A stretch of 64,000 nt of DNA, taken from Bugula neritina. Taxonomy: Eukaryota > Bryozoa > Gymnolaemata > Cheilostomatida > Bugulidae. Positions 11,500 to 27,973 of this stretch are shown one piece after another. A model generated the notes under the pieces. It saw nothing but the letters and a program-made list of their open reading frames with translations, was not told the DNA's origin and did not search any database. The stretch spans positions 1,397,001-1,461,000 of the forward strand of contig OZ037765.1 of NCBI GenBank assembly GCA_964035545.1, read 5' to 3'. The translations under genes were made by a program, and so were the position numbers. Position 1 is the stretch's first letter, and each line of letters opens with the position of its first letter.

Positions 11500-14400
11500 T
11501 TAGTATTTCATAGTATATCTACGTAGACCACCATCTCCACATCCTAGAAACACCTTATTCTTGTACACAGCTACATCATGTACCCAGGTCTTCACACCGA
11601 GGTCTTCACGCTCAACACATTTCACTAAAGTACCTATAAATAATACTACAAAATGTAAATTTGAGAAGCAGATACGCGCTGTCTCAATGAGGCAATCAGA
11701 CAGATTTTCTTAAGCATGACAAAGTTTGGAAAGTTTGTATTAATTGCTTTTTATAGAATACAAGATCTATTCTGTGGTGTTGAGATTCCACCATAGCTCC
11801 TATATAGTGTAATGATTAGCACACTGGCTTGCAAGTTAAAAGTCTGAGGTTCCATTCCAGGTGGGGCAATTATTTTACACATTCATAACATACACATTAT
11901 ATATACTAACAAGCTATAATAAAATTATTACGGCTGCTACAGATTAAAAATATTTATTTAGAATAAATTATAGATTAACAGTTAATTATTTAGCTGCTTG
12001 CAATATTCAGTATGACAAACTGAGTGACCATTAGAAGTCAACAAGTATCTAAACACACAGCTCAACATCATATAACACTGCTACTATTCTAGTTTTTATA
12101 CTATTAAATTCCACTATAACATATTCACCGTGGAGAGATACAATGAAGAGGAAGCCGTTGGATGTACAGATATAAATCAGCTCAGATGTTGGATCAAAGG
12201 ATATTCCAGTTGGATCTGGGATGTGCGGAAACCTCCATAGCTCGGTGAGAGTTGTGTTCTCCACTTTGTACCGGCTCACTCTCCCATTGGTAGTATGATC
12301 TCCTATCAGTATAGTGGAGTCTGGCAGAACACATATAGGTCGAGGATCCTTCATGTCAGCAATTGATAGCCTTTGTACCACGTCTTCTGATAAAAAACAA
12401 GCTACAAGTTGTTTTTCTCTGTAATCTACAATATAAACTACGCCGTGCAGCTGGGCTATCCTGTAGGCGGTGTGTGCCTTCGCTGGCCGTTTATAAAGAA
12501 ATCTCGCCTTTTGTAGAGTGTTTGGGTCAAGAAGGACAACTTCAGCCGATTTATCTTTCCAATTATAGCTGCTTGCAATTACCTCCCTTTCAGGTTGAAT
12601 CATTTGCTTCCACCATGTAGTGTTGGTGTGTTTTACTACTGCAAAAGCGTTTAGACTGTCTGTATTTGCTACACTTATTATACCCTTGATTGTCCGACAC
12701 ATCATATGTCCATCAACTGTGAAGTTAATTGTCTCGCACTCTTTGCCTCCTGATATTTCATCAGGCTGGAAAAAATCTGGCGGGGTGCCAACATTTACCA
12801 ACTTTAATCCCAGACTGTCTTCACCATCTACAAAAAATTGAAAATTAAATTATTTCACAATAACATAATTTAGAAAATAAAGGACATTTTGAAACCAAAG
12901 TTTAGAACTTTAAAGTTGCACAGCTATAAATCAGGCTGTATAAAATAATATAATTTTTGTAAAATAGAAGCCATTTTCCATTTAGTGTATACCTTGACTA
13001 CTATGTACATGCTGTCACGTACAATAAAAAGAAGTACCTAAAATTACTATTATCATTTCATTGCATACTGCAGATGTGCAACTTTGGGATCAAAACACTA
13101 AAACAATATTAAAACAAAAGAAAACTTAATATTAACAGATTGTTGAAGCTGAGTAGTCAAACTGAATATGATGAAGAGTAAATGACACTTTAACCTAACA
13201 TTAGAAGTTTATTATAGAATCTCCAACGCTAGGCTTTATACAAACTAGCTGCTATACACTGCAGGTGTGCCAAATGAAAATCTGCAACATTTCTATGCTC
13301 ATGTTGCTCATCAGAAGGGTCAGTATGTGTGTTGAAGTGACAGTCACGGATATCATGAGAAAGGCACAAAAATATACTCACGTTTTGGTACAAGAACTTT
13401 TCTAAGTACTGTGCATTTCTCAACTGCACTGACGTCTGTTGCTTCTTCTATTTGTTTATCGATGCTCTTGTAGCCTTTGACAATGGCTACCACACTAGAT
13501 TCCTCATTCATACATTGCGCAGAAGCCAAAACTTCTTTCTTAACCAATGTTTTGTCCAAGGCAAGATCTATTAGGTACTCATCTACTATGTTTGTGCAGC
13601 TTCTCTGATAATCCAGGATTTCCGCTATTAAATTCTGGTGTTGCTTTCTAATATTTTCTATCTACAAAATATCTATAATTTTGAGCTGTTACTTTAATCC
13701 ACTTAACCTCTGCCTTCTATACGTCTACATACTTAACCTATTATTACTCACATATAACAGAAATATAAACTCACAAAAGTTTATGGTCCCCATCCTGTGA
13801 GAACGTCTGATGAAAATTTTTTTTTAATTTAGGCTAAAGACTTATATTTAATGAGGCACAGGAGCAATTATAACTGGATGCTTTTCCTAACATCACCAGT
13901 GGCCTTTGTCAGGGTTTGAACCCATGACTTCAAGCTCATTAGGCAAATGCTTTAACCCCTAGACCACGACTGCTCACGTACGTATAACATAATTAAAAAA
14001 CTCATGCAATCAAACTAGCAATTGAAGTTTGAGTTGTTTGTAATATCTTCATACTTTAGCATTAGCTATGTGCTCTACTCTGGCAATCATTTTCTTAGCA
14101 TCCTCTTCAATTCCACTCAGTTCTTTCCAGGCATCCTTTGACATGTCATTTAACATTGAAATCTTCTCTGATAAAATCTCTATTTTATCAGTCAGAATTC
14201 TCCTCAACTCACTCGATAGTTTTAAAAGAGGTGTTATATGATGGAGAGTTGTTCTTCCTTTTAAATATATATTCCAATTATTCATTGACTGCATGAATGC
14301 CACCCTAATACCACTTACTATATTAAAATACAATGACCATAGATGCAACCGTGAGTCACAAACTATTCTTTGAAGTTATGCACTCTCTATCAATCGGCAA

Positions 14401-15853
14401 TGTATAGATTATAAAACAAACTAACTGGCAAGGAATGTGTATAATTCTATTTGCTCGAATTTATGTCCCGTTAACACAAACTTTGCTGTTTAATGCTAAA
14501 AAAATCAAGTTCCAAAGTAAAAGTAACTTTAATTGGCATCTTGTTTCTAAATATGATTATGAATAGAAATTAAAAATGCACATTTCCACCTTACAAGTAA
14601 TTTAGGCAATACCTTTGCAGTCACTCCTAGAGTCACAGCGAATACAGAATATCTGGTGACACTCAGAACACGCCTCTATCAGCTGATGATGTTCATGATG
14701 TTCACAGTTAGTAATAATATAACGTTGTGGAAATGCTGTGTAGACATCAATGGGGATAAATTGATGTCTAGTGTTCATATACATTTCCAAGTGCTTTTCA
14801 TGATTCTACCAACAGAAAAATGGTTTAGTGAAACATCACAGTAAGTATTACCATCACAGTTATAAGTCTTAACATATGCACAATATTATACATTTTTGAA
14901 TGCATTTGCATGAAAATCAAAAATGTTTCTTATTCTGTGTCCTTCAACACAAAAGTAGCTGATGAATTACTTATGAAGCAACATTTTGGAGAGGTTTTAC
15001 ACATTGCCTTTAAGATTCTATAAAATCATCATTAAGATCTTGGCAATAATTGCTAGAATTTCATGGTAGACATACCAGTTATTGAAATATGTCTAACCTC
15101 CTGGTGCTGTGTACACAGTTTCCTCTGAATCTCCACACAGAACACAACAGCTCTGGTTTGACCTTCACACACATCACAAGGAATGAGAGGAGGTTTAGGT
15201 GGAGATCTATATTCTATTGGATCACCGAACTTGGCTACAGGAAGAGCTGTGGGGTCTGTGATGTCATGGAATTTTTCACTGCCAATTTAATTTAACATCA
15301 GTTAGGTAAGTAAAGTATGGCATATTATAGCAACAGAAGATAAAAGTGAGAGGAAATACTCATGAGGTAAGTGCAGTAATGGAGAAATTGGGGAAAGCTT
15401 ATATAGGTTCTAAATTTAAAAAAGTAGCATAAAAAGTTATGTGCTCACAAAATTTCAACTCTCGCTCCAAACCAAAATTAAAAAGAATCTAAAGAACTTG
15501 GGCTATCCCAATTTCACCATTACTGCTCCTAAATGTTATGTGGAAGCACAAAAAATTGAAAGTGGAAAAAAAGTAAGAGAAAAGACGGTTTGGTTCTTTT
15601 GACAAACTTAGTATGTTAGCAGCTCAAAGTTAGGCTTGGCCCCTTCAGAAACAGCAATATGAAGGTCTCACCCACAGTAGGCACATTTGACATAAGTCTT
15701 CCTGTAGCCGATATCCGTCTTTAAGCACCTCATACAGTAGACATGCAGACAGGGGAGGGTCCTAGGATCTTTCAGCTTAATGAAATGTTGTCTACAGTAT
15801 CCACATCTGTATGAGTCATTTAGCCTCTTTCTCACTACTCTAGAGTCAGCCAT
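11500..15853 (-). CDS. TRIM-like RING/B-box/coiled-coil/beta-propeller protein, copy B (623 aa)
   Basis: Seven exons: 15853-15672, 15278-15098, 14805-14613, 14257-14055, 13661-13382, 12827-12129, 11633-11500. Phases 2,0,1,0,1,1 are identical to copy A, and exons 1, 2 and 5 have the same lengths (182, 181, 280). The RING keeps all eight ligands (CGYC ... CLHVYCMRC ... CAYC), and B-box2 reads CEHHEHHQLIEACSECHQIF. The coiled coil includes DMSKDAWKELSGIEEDAKKM. The propeller contains PDPTGISFDPTSELIYICTS and closes with VHDVAVYKNKVFLGCGDGG. The start ATG at 15853 matches the copy A start; an in-frame ATG at 15892 would add 13 residues absent from copy A. Introns carry SINEs (13768-13977 and 11765-11872). 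Role as for copy A, inferred from domains only. Confidence 0.85.
11765..11872 (+). mobile_element. tRNA-like SINE, family 2, in intron 6 of TRIM copy B
   Basis: TAGTGTAATGATTAGCACAC (A box) and GGTTCCATTCC (B box). It is a close relative of the copy at 11355-11460, so the last exon is bracketed by two copies. Confidence 0.55.
13768..13977 (-). mobile_element. tRNA-derived SINE, family 1, in intron 4 of TRIM copy B
   Basis: Complement of the head GTGGTCTAGGGGTTAAAGCA and of a B box like GGGTTTGAACCC-type sequence, then the family body (GTTAGGAAAAGCATCCAGTT ... GAGGCACAGG on the plus strand) and a GTTTATA-type tail. Confidence 0.75.
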
Positions 15854-16537
15854 TGTTAGTATTTCTGTACACTCTAAAATAAAATTACACAATAATAAAT
15901 GTTTGCTTAGTACTGACTGCCAAACTCGTTGCTATATGGGATATGTTATAATACACTGTGTAAAACAATTATTTCAAATAATGATATGACTGAATGAAGC
16001 ATATTAATATTTTGTAATGAAATTATCATTTATTCTAAAGAACTACATATACCTACTATATGCTAATGATCCAAATAGGAAATGCTGAATTTAAATATCT
16101 TTTTACCATTTAGTGATTAATTTTTGCTAGTTAATCGACATTCCAAGTAAAACAATTATTTCATTTTCTATACATATAAGCATGTTTTAATATAGAAGTT
16201 ACAACTCATGCAGCGATTGCGCTGAGCTATAGTATATATAGTGTATGTTATTTTATATAGATGCTACTGGGTGCACTTTTTAATGAACACACAACATATG
16301 CATATCTACTTTGCTTCAAGTGTTTGCAAAGGATATTTACTATTCTATTTAGATTCTAGAGGTCTGTGTCTTAATTGCTACTGGACTGAGGGTCTATTAA
16401 ATGCAGAGGTTGGGGCCATTAAAATAATATAATTGCCATTAAGGCTAATCACTATCAAATGTTTGAATTATTTTGTTATAAAACCTAAATAGAGAGATAA
16501 TTAGTGTTTCATATCTCAAGTCAAAACCACTGTGATA

Positions 16538-16650
16538 TTAGGAAGAGCATTCATGCAGTCGTAACTGTGCCTGTGCCACATTAAAAAAGTCCTTAGCCTA
16601 GGTTGAAAGACCTTTACCAGGATAGCGACTTTAAAAAGTATACATAAGTT
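16538..16650 (+). mobile_element. SINE family 1 body/tail fragment
   Basis: TTAGGAAGAGCATTCATGCA, TGCCTGTGCCACATTAAAAA, GTCCTTAGCC and CAGGATAGCGACT follow the family 1 body order without the tRNA head. 5'-truncated. Confidence 0.5.
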
Positions 16651-16845
16651 TTAATCTCAAATCCCTGCTGGAATTATTCAACCATCAATAGATCACACAA
16701 ATAGCCACAAAGATGTTTAACTAAATGGCATAAATTATCATTATAGTTCAGCAACGTCATCTTGAGTTTTTGAAATACACCCATTAAACTAATGGATTAC
16801 AATCTCCTCTTCTCAGTTCACTGACTAAACCATACTCTTTCACAG

Positions 16846-16965
16846 CTAGTAGTATACCAGGGTGACCTAGATGTGAAACCAGCCTTTAAAGTCATAAACA
16901 GTAACATAGATGTAGGCACGGTAATAGAGAAGTTAGAAAAAGCCTGGGTCATAGATGAGAAATAA
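16846..16965 (+). pseudogene. Orphan terminal-exon-like segment (39 codons and stop)
   Basis: A good acceptor (TACTCTTTCACAG) is followed at once by an open frame, LVVYQGDLDVKPAFKVINSN ... VIEKLEKAWVIDEK, then TAA. Its composition is protein-like and unlike the AT-rich noise around it. No compatible upstream exon was found between 15.9 and 16.8 kb, so it may be a relic exon, the end of a widely spread gene, or a small undetected gene. Family not recognised. Confidence 0.3.
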
Positions 16966-17399
16966 AGAAACCAAAGTTCAGGATCAGGATGATTTCAACA
17001 TGTCTCCAGACACCCAAATCCATTAGGACAATTAAAGAGCTTAGGCGATCAATAGAGGATAAACCATAACATTGTAGAGGCAAATTGGACTCACTATATA
17101 GTAGCAATTATACTGAAACTAAGTGCAAACATTCAAAATATAAGTTTAGCAATTGAATAAAATTGTCTACCAAGATTTAATATTGAAAAGAAAAGCATTA
17201 CATTTAATATACAATTCAATACAGCACATCTGAAGCTGGGCAAACGATTACACTCTTGCTGGTTACAGCATTTAGGCAATGTCTACACTAACCGTGTAAC
17301 ATTCATAAAAGTCTCAAATACTATTAAAGCACAAGCAACTTCATTTCACATTATGTGACAGCATTTGTATCATGATAACTATAATGCAATCTGCTAATA

Positions 17400-17424
17400 A
17401 TAATAATAAGGGGGGGGGGGGGGG
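17400..17424. repeat. Poly-G tract
   Basis: About 18 G with one A interruption. Comparable G/C runs occur at 10018-10035, 11443-11456, 18078-18088 and 63812-63821. Confidence 0.9.
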
Positions 17425-17760
17425 AGGGGGCTCTATTTTTACCTGGAAGTCATATAGTAAACTAAGCCGGTGTTTAGCATGAATACTTACCGGTGTATCA
17501 TTATACTGTGTTTACACTTAGCTTATAAAATCCTAGGCACGTTGGGTTACTACACCCTACCACTACACAAAACCACACATCGCATGCTAAAAACTAGCTG
17601 CTAAAACAGTAAAACCTTCAAATGGGCAAAATCTAATACTCATACCTGTAAAAATAACACAAACCTTCAAAATAAGTCAATTTTTGTGGCAAGTGGAGAA
17701 AATTACAATATAAATAATTATATCCAGCATTATTAAAGAGAATAAAATAGATAAACTTAC

Positions 17761-17876
17761 TTGTTTTGCTACAAATAAGATACGGCGTCCAGGAGCTAAT
17801 ACTTCTGTCAAGTGGCTGTACTTGAGAGCTAAAGCTGTAGGCTTTGCATATACTTCACTACACTGGCCAATCATGG
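17761..17876 (-). pseudogene. Orphan internal-exon-like segment (38 codons)
   Basis: On the minus strand, acceptor ATATTTTAG is followed by CC-ATG and 38 open codons (MIGQCSEVYAKPTALALKYS ... APGRRILFVAKQ), then a strong donor GTAAGT. It behaves as an internal or first coding exon. No partner exon with matching phase was found between here and the olfactomedin gene or the TRIM gene. Family not recognised. Confidence 0.3.
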
Positions 17877-17999
17877 CTAAAATATGCCTGCACTAGAAAT
17901 TGCAAAATTCTATTACATGAGGATACAACTCTTGTTTACAAATGGTGAAACATGCTCTATATACACAAGTCATATTCAGTGACAAAAGTTTTATTGCAC

Positions 18000-18235
18000 C
18001 AATCACATGTGACAGTGTGAAACTGTGACACCAGTAGATGTGACAGTGTGCTTAGTAGTTTTGTTATCTCTATAACGGGGGGGGGGGGTACAATCAATTT
18101 TTATTATGAGACTGTGACAATTTACACTAGGCCACTGTGATACTGTGACACTACACACTGGACAGCTGTGACGCTGTGACGCTGTGTGACACTCTGTACA
18201 CTGTGTTTAGTAGTTTTGCTATCTTTATCTCCGTG
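18000..18235. repeat. Degenerate GTGACACTGTGAC-type repeat
   Basis: Irregular copies of CTGTGAC/TGTGACAGTGTG, plus a longer duplicated piece, TTAGTAGTTTTGTTATCTCT at about 18051 against TTAGTAGTTTTGCTATCTTT at about 18206. Not coding. Confidence 0.7.
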
Positions 18236-19200
18236 TGGTTTTCGCTCTTAATTTATGAAATGTTGAAAAATACAGAAAATTAAAAATATCACTTATAAGC
18301 ATTATCAAAAGCATTAAAATATTGTAAAGAAATATGAAGATATTTTACTAGAAGTTAGTCAAATATGTGCAGCAAGCGTTGCTTTATTATAGCAAGAGAA
18401 GGTAACTTCTAGTATATGCTCCTCAATAGTACCTTTGTACAAAGAAGGCATATCAGAATTTTGGCTGCAAACTTATAAAGAAAGTTATAAAAGTTGGTAA
18501 TGGCAGTATGGATAGACAAACTCTATATACAGTTAGGCTATATGCTTGAGCTGTTTCCATTTACTCAGCTACATCAATTGGTCAGACAACTCCACTGTAT
18601 AACTATTATATTTTAATCAATATAGGGCTTTAGCAAAAACATTGCAACTTTTAAATTTTTGACATTTTTGAAAGTACGTAGTTATATCTTTTGGGTTACT
18701 TTGATCAGACTAAAGTATTAGGTTTTTTTTTTACAGCCTTATATTATACTCACTCATATGTATGTATGTATGTCACAGAACAACTAGTTTGCACTGGTTT
18801 TACTAGTGAGCCTTCTGCAATTTTGGCAGCCATGTTCTTACATTAGTTTCTTATGTTGCTATCAAGATATTTTGGGTGAAATGTTTAAATTCATACCTAA
18901 ACAACTTGCATAGGACATGGTATAAGTTTTCAGACTGCAATAACAGTAATTCATGATCTAATTTAAATTGACATTATAAAAATAAACACATTCATCAGAG
19001 TAAGTTTGATAACTAAAAATGGGCTTTATTTCATGTTTAGCATTAGAGAAGAACATTTTACAGTTCCATATTTGTATAGTATAATGGTTTGGGTAAAATG
19101 TTATGACAGAGTAAATTATATATATATTTATAGAGTTTTGTGTTGAATTATTAAGTTTACGAATAACAACACTGCTTTAAATTTATGAAAACACCCAAAG

Positions 19201-19206
19201 TTTATT
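19201..19206 (-). terminator. Polyadenylation signal of the olfactomedin gene
   Basis: AATAAA on the minus strand (TTTATT on plus), about 33 nt after the TAG stop, giving a very short 3' UTR if used. Confidence 0.5.
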
Positions 19207-19238
19207 GAACCCAGGTAATTGATTGGAGGAATCTCAGT

Positions 19239-24772
<5,534 letters not shown>

Positions 24773-24812
24773 TGCCAGTCGTTATCTGACCAGCGTATGT
24801 CAGTGGAAGCCA

Positions 24813-24819
24813 TTTTATA
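24813..24819 (-). promoter_or_regulatory. TATA box of the olfactomedin gene
   Basis: TATAAAA on the minus strand, about 40 nt before the ATG at 24772, so transcription would start close to the ATG with a short leader. A CRE-like TGACGTGA lies about 20 nt farther out (near 24837). Confidence 0.5.
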
Positions 24820-24844
24820 CCTGGAGATTCACTGTGATGACGTG

Positions 24845-27800
24845 AGCAATGTGTAGAGGTGTGACGGTGTAGAGAAAAGTATTTATAGTATCAGCTGTAG
24901 AACACCTAGCCAACCTGCTGGCATTTTTATCAGACCTCAAATACTGACTAAATTATAAAAAAATATTATTGCTTATAGTTTCAAACAAATATTGTGATCA
25001 AAGGATTGAGTTTTAAACCTACATAACTATTCTATTTTTGGGAACCTGTACAGCTCTACAATAATGTAGACATAGTATGGAAACACTATAATAATTATGT
25101 CACTTTGCTCCACTACCTTGAGTGTTTAAATTTATATTCACCATTTTACTGACATAAGGCAAATCCTTCTATATAATACTATCTCGCACTGCTTTGAGGA
25201 AAAATAGAGTTTAGAAAATATTATTTGCAGTATAGTTATTGAAATAAATTGCGATTTGCCACTTTATTTTAAAATTTCATCGAAGCGTAGTAACTTTAAC
25301 TCAATAAACGTAAGATCTGCTTTTCAATTTCCTGTAACAAATTGTACTAATCTGCATATTATTGAGTTATTAAGTAAAATTGGTCAGTTTATTTTTATCG
25401 TGTCACGCTGCATGATTATATCCTCAAGTGTCATAATCAGAAATGTACACAACAAGTGAAACAGGATGTTGTGTTACTGAAGTTTATATTAATAGTCAAA
25501 TGTGTTAAAGTTTTACTCACTATAATATTTTAAACATAGTTCTGAGCTCAATTTTATTTGCAAGATTATATGCATTAATTACAGCAACTGTTTAAGTTTT
25601 GATCAACAAATTAATTTATAGCAAGTAAAAAATAGTAGGAGTAATTATTAGAGCACAAGTAATCTTACTTTGCTATTAACTAATATATGTAAGCTCAATG
25701 CTATGCAAGCTCAGTGCTATGTAAGACCAATAACTATGTTATTATGTGCTGCGTTAACTATAGTAGCAGTGATATTTATGCAAATGCATGCTTAGAGAAG
25801 TTATGCTCTTTTCAAAAAATAGTTATTATATGACTACATAATTAGAGGAGAAATCAATAAAAATATTCTTTACATGTGTGAATGTCTGCTTGTTTTAATA
25901 ATCAGGTTATATACATTCTAGAAAAATCTAGAAATGTAGTCATAAAAGCACTTATACGTAAAATTTGCCAAATCATAACATTCGGCCAGCCGATGAAATC
26001 AATTGGTTTGTTATTTCTCCAAATAAGAGTCAAATAAGTTTCAAAAAACAAAATAAGACGTAATATTTGGTTTGAAAAGAATTTAAAAGTTAGTCTACTA
26101 AAATCTTTTTGATGAATTACCGCAAATTACAAAATATTTAGGCACTGAATTTGAAGTCTTGAATGAATTCAAGCTAAACTTACATAGCAGGATTGAAAAT
26201 TTGAGCATTCATAGTATGAAGTCATATGAAAAGTAACAGCTATATGCAGTACCAGCATATTGAACTAATTTTTTTGAATATTTCCTAATCAAATTGATAA
26301 ATAAATGAGATAAATTTAGAATTAAACTGAAGCCTGACAATACCAGTAAAATAGGACACAATAAATATTTGGCAACTAATCCAATAAATGTAGCCTGGAC
26401 TTTGTGTAAACAAATATTTTGACGAAAGGGAGTAGTAAAAGAAGCCCTAACTATGGGAGTTATATGCAAATGCAATAAGGCTATATAAAACTAGGAACTA
26501 TAACTATGAGGGTATCAATTGCAAAAACTCCCACATTGATGATTGATTCATGCACCAGTATCACGGAATAACATTACTGACAACTTATTTTAGAAAACAT
26601 TAACAGAGATGTCAGACTGACGAAGTAAATAGTGGTAAGGAATTTATTCTCATAAAATAACCATGTCGTCATTGTTTAGGAAATCTATATTTATATAAAT
26701 TCACATGGGTTTATATAGTCACTATCTCTGTGAGAACCCCTGCGTGATGTGAAGGTTTTTTCAAGCGGGCTAAGGACAGCTGTTTTCCATTGTGATTAGA
26801 GTGAGGCCCTATTGTATGACATACATACACACTGCGAGGTCATTGGCGATGTCATTGTTTATAAATCTGTATACGTGCTACCTTATAATTCCTCAAACCA
26901 TATTATCAGCATAGTAAGAGAACTTAGCCTAAAATACTTTGCCATCACTGACCTTGACATTTACTATTTAAACAAACATATATATATGTATCAAACAATT
27001 ATTTGCATTATTACCATGTCATCACATTGATGTGATGTTTTGCATGTTTGATAGCTAGATAGAAAATATAGACTTTTAGGTTTAAATTATAAATTCATTT
27101 TCACCAATTTTCTCCAGCGAAAAGCATAAATAAAGAATGCTGTAAACTCATTTCATACTTCAGCAATATTTTTAGTGTATCATGAATATTATATGAGGCA
27201 AACTATTAGTTTCATTAAATCTTTCGAATAAAATATATTCTTAGTGTTGGCAAATGATTAAAGTGTCTGACTAAAATGAATTATTAAAGTATATTATTAA
27301 AAAAATCTCAATGCAAAATTCTTGCATATATAGTATAAACGTGTTTATAACCATTATTCTCTATCTATTTCTTTTACATTATATGCAGACTCTAAATTAG
27401 AAATATTAGGTTCATGCAGCTATAATGACCTCATTATTGATAAACAATTAAACCTAATTTTAATTATCTCTACCTCTGAACTTTAGTACTTTTGGCTTAG
27501 TTATTATATAGTGTCAGATAATGAGGCTAAAATATATATAAGATATGAAGCTATCTGTAATTTATATCATACAATGAACCTTAAATTATTGACCTCCTAA
27601 AATTATGCAACACAATTATCATGAAAATAGCTAAGCAATACAGTACAATTGTAATATTAATACTATTTAAGGTTTCAATGCATTCCGTTCAGATAATTTG
27701 CTACTAATAGTCCTTCACGATGCCACAAATGAAATACTAATCAATATTTGCTTTGTTCCTTGCCTTAATTACACAATACACACATGACTCTAATAAAAGA

Positions 27801-27973
27801 CATGCTGACCCTACTTTTGAAACAGTCACCAAAACAAACAACAAAGAAAAGCTGTTTATATATGATATGTCATTATGCATCAGTTACACAGGCAATATAT
27901 AGGTGAAATAGCCACACGGTTTCCTTCTTTTATACCTACTCTTTAGTTTTGCAACTGCATTGCCAGAGTTTCA
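24845..27973. other. Spacer between divergent olfactomedin and ASIC-like genes
   Basis: About 3.1 kb of AT-rich sequence between two gene 5' ends. It includes a 5'-truncated SINE fragment (26701-26800) and no convincing exon. It probably holds upstream regulatory sequence of both genes, but no specific site stands out. Confidence 0.5.
26701..26800 (-). mobile_element. SINE family 1 tail fragment
   Basis: GGGTTTATATAGTCACTATC and TGTGAGAACCCC match the 3' end of the family in reverse orientation. The head is missing. Confidence 0.55.
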
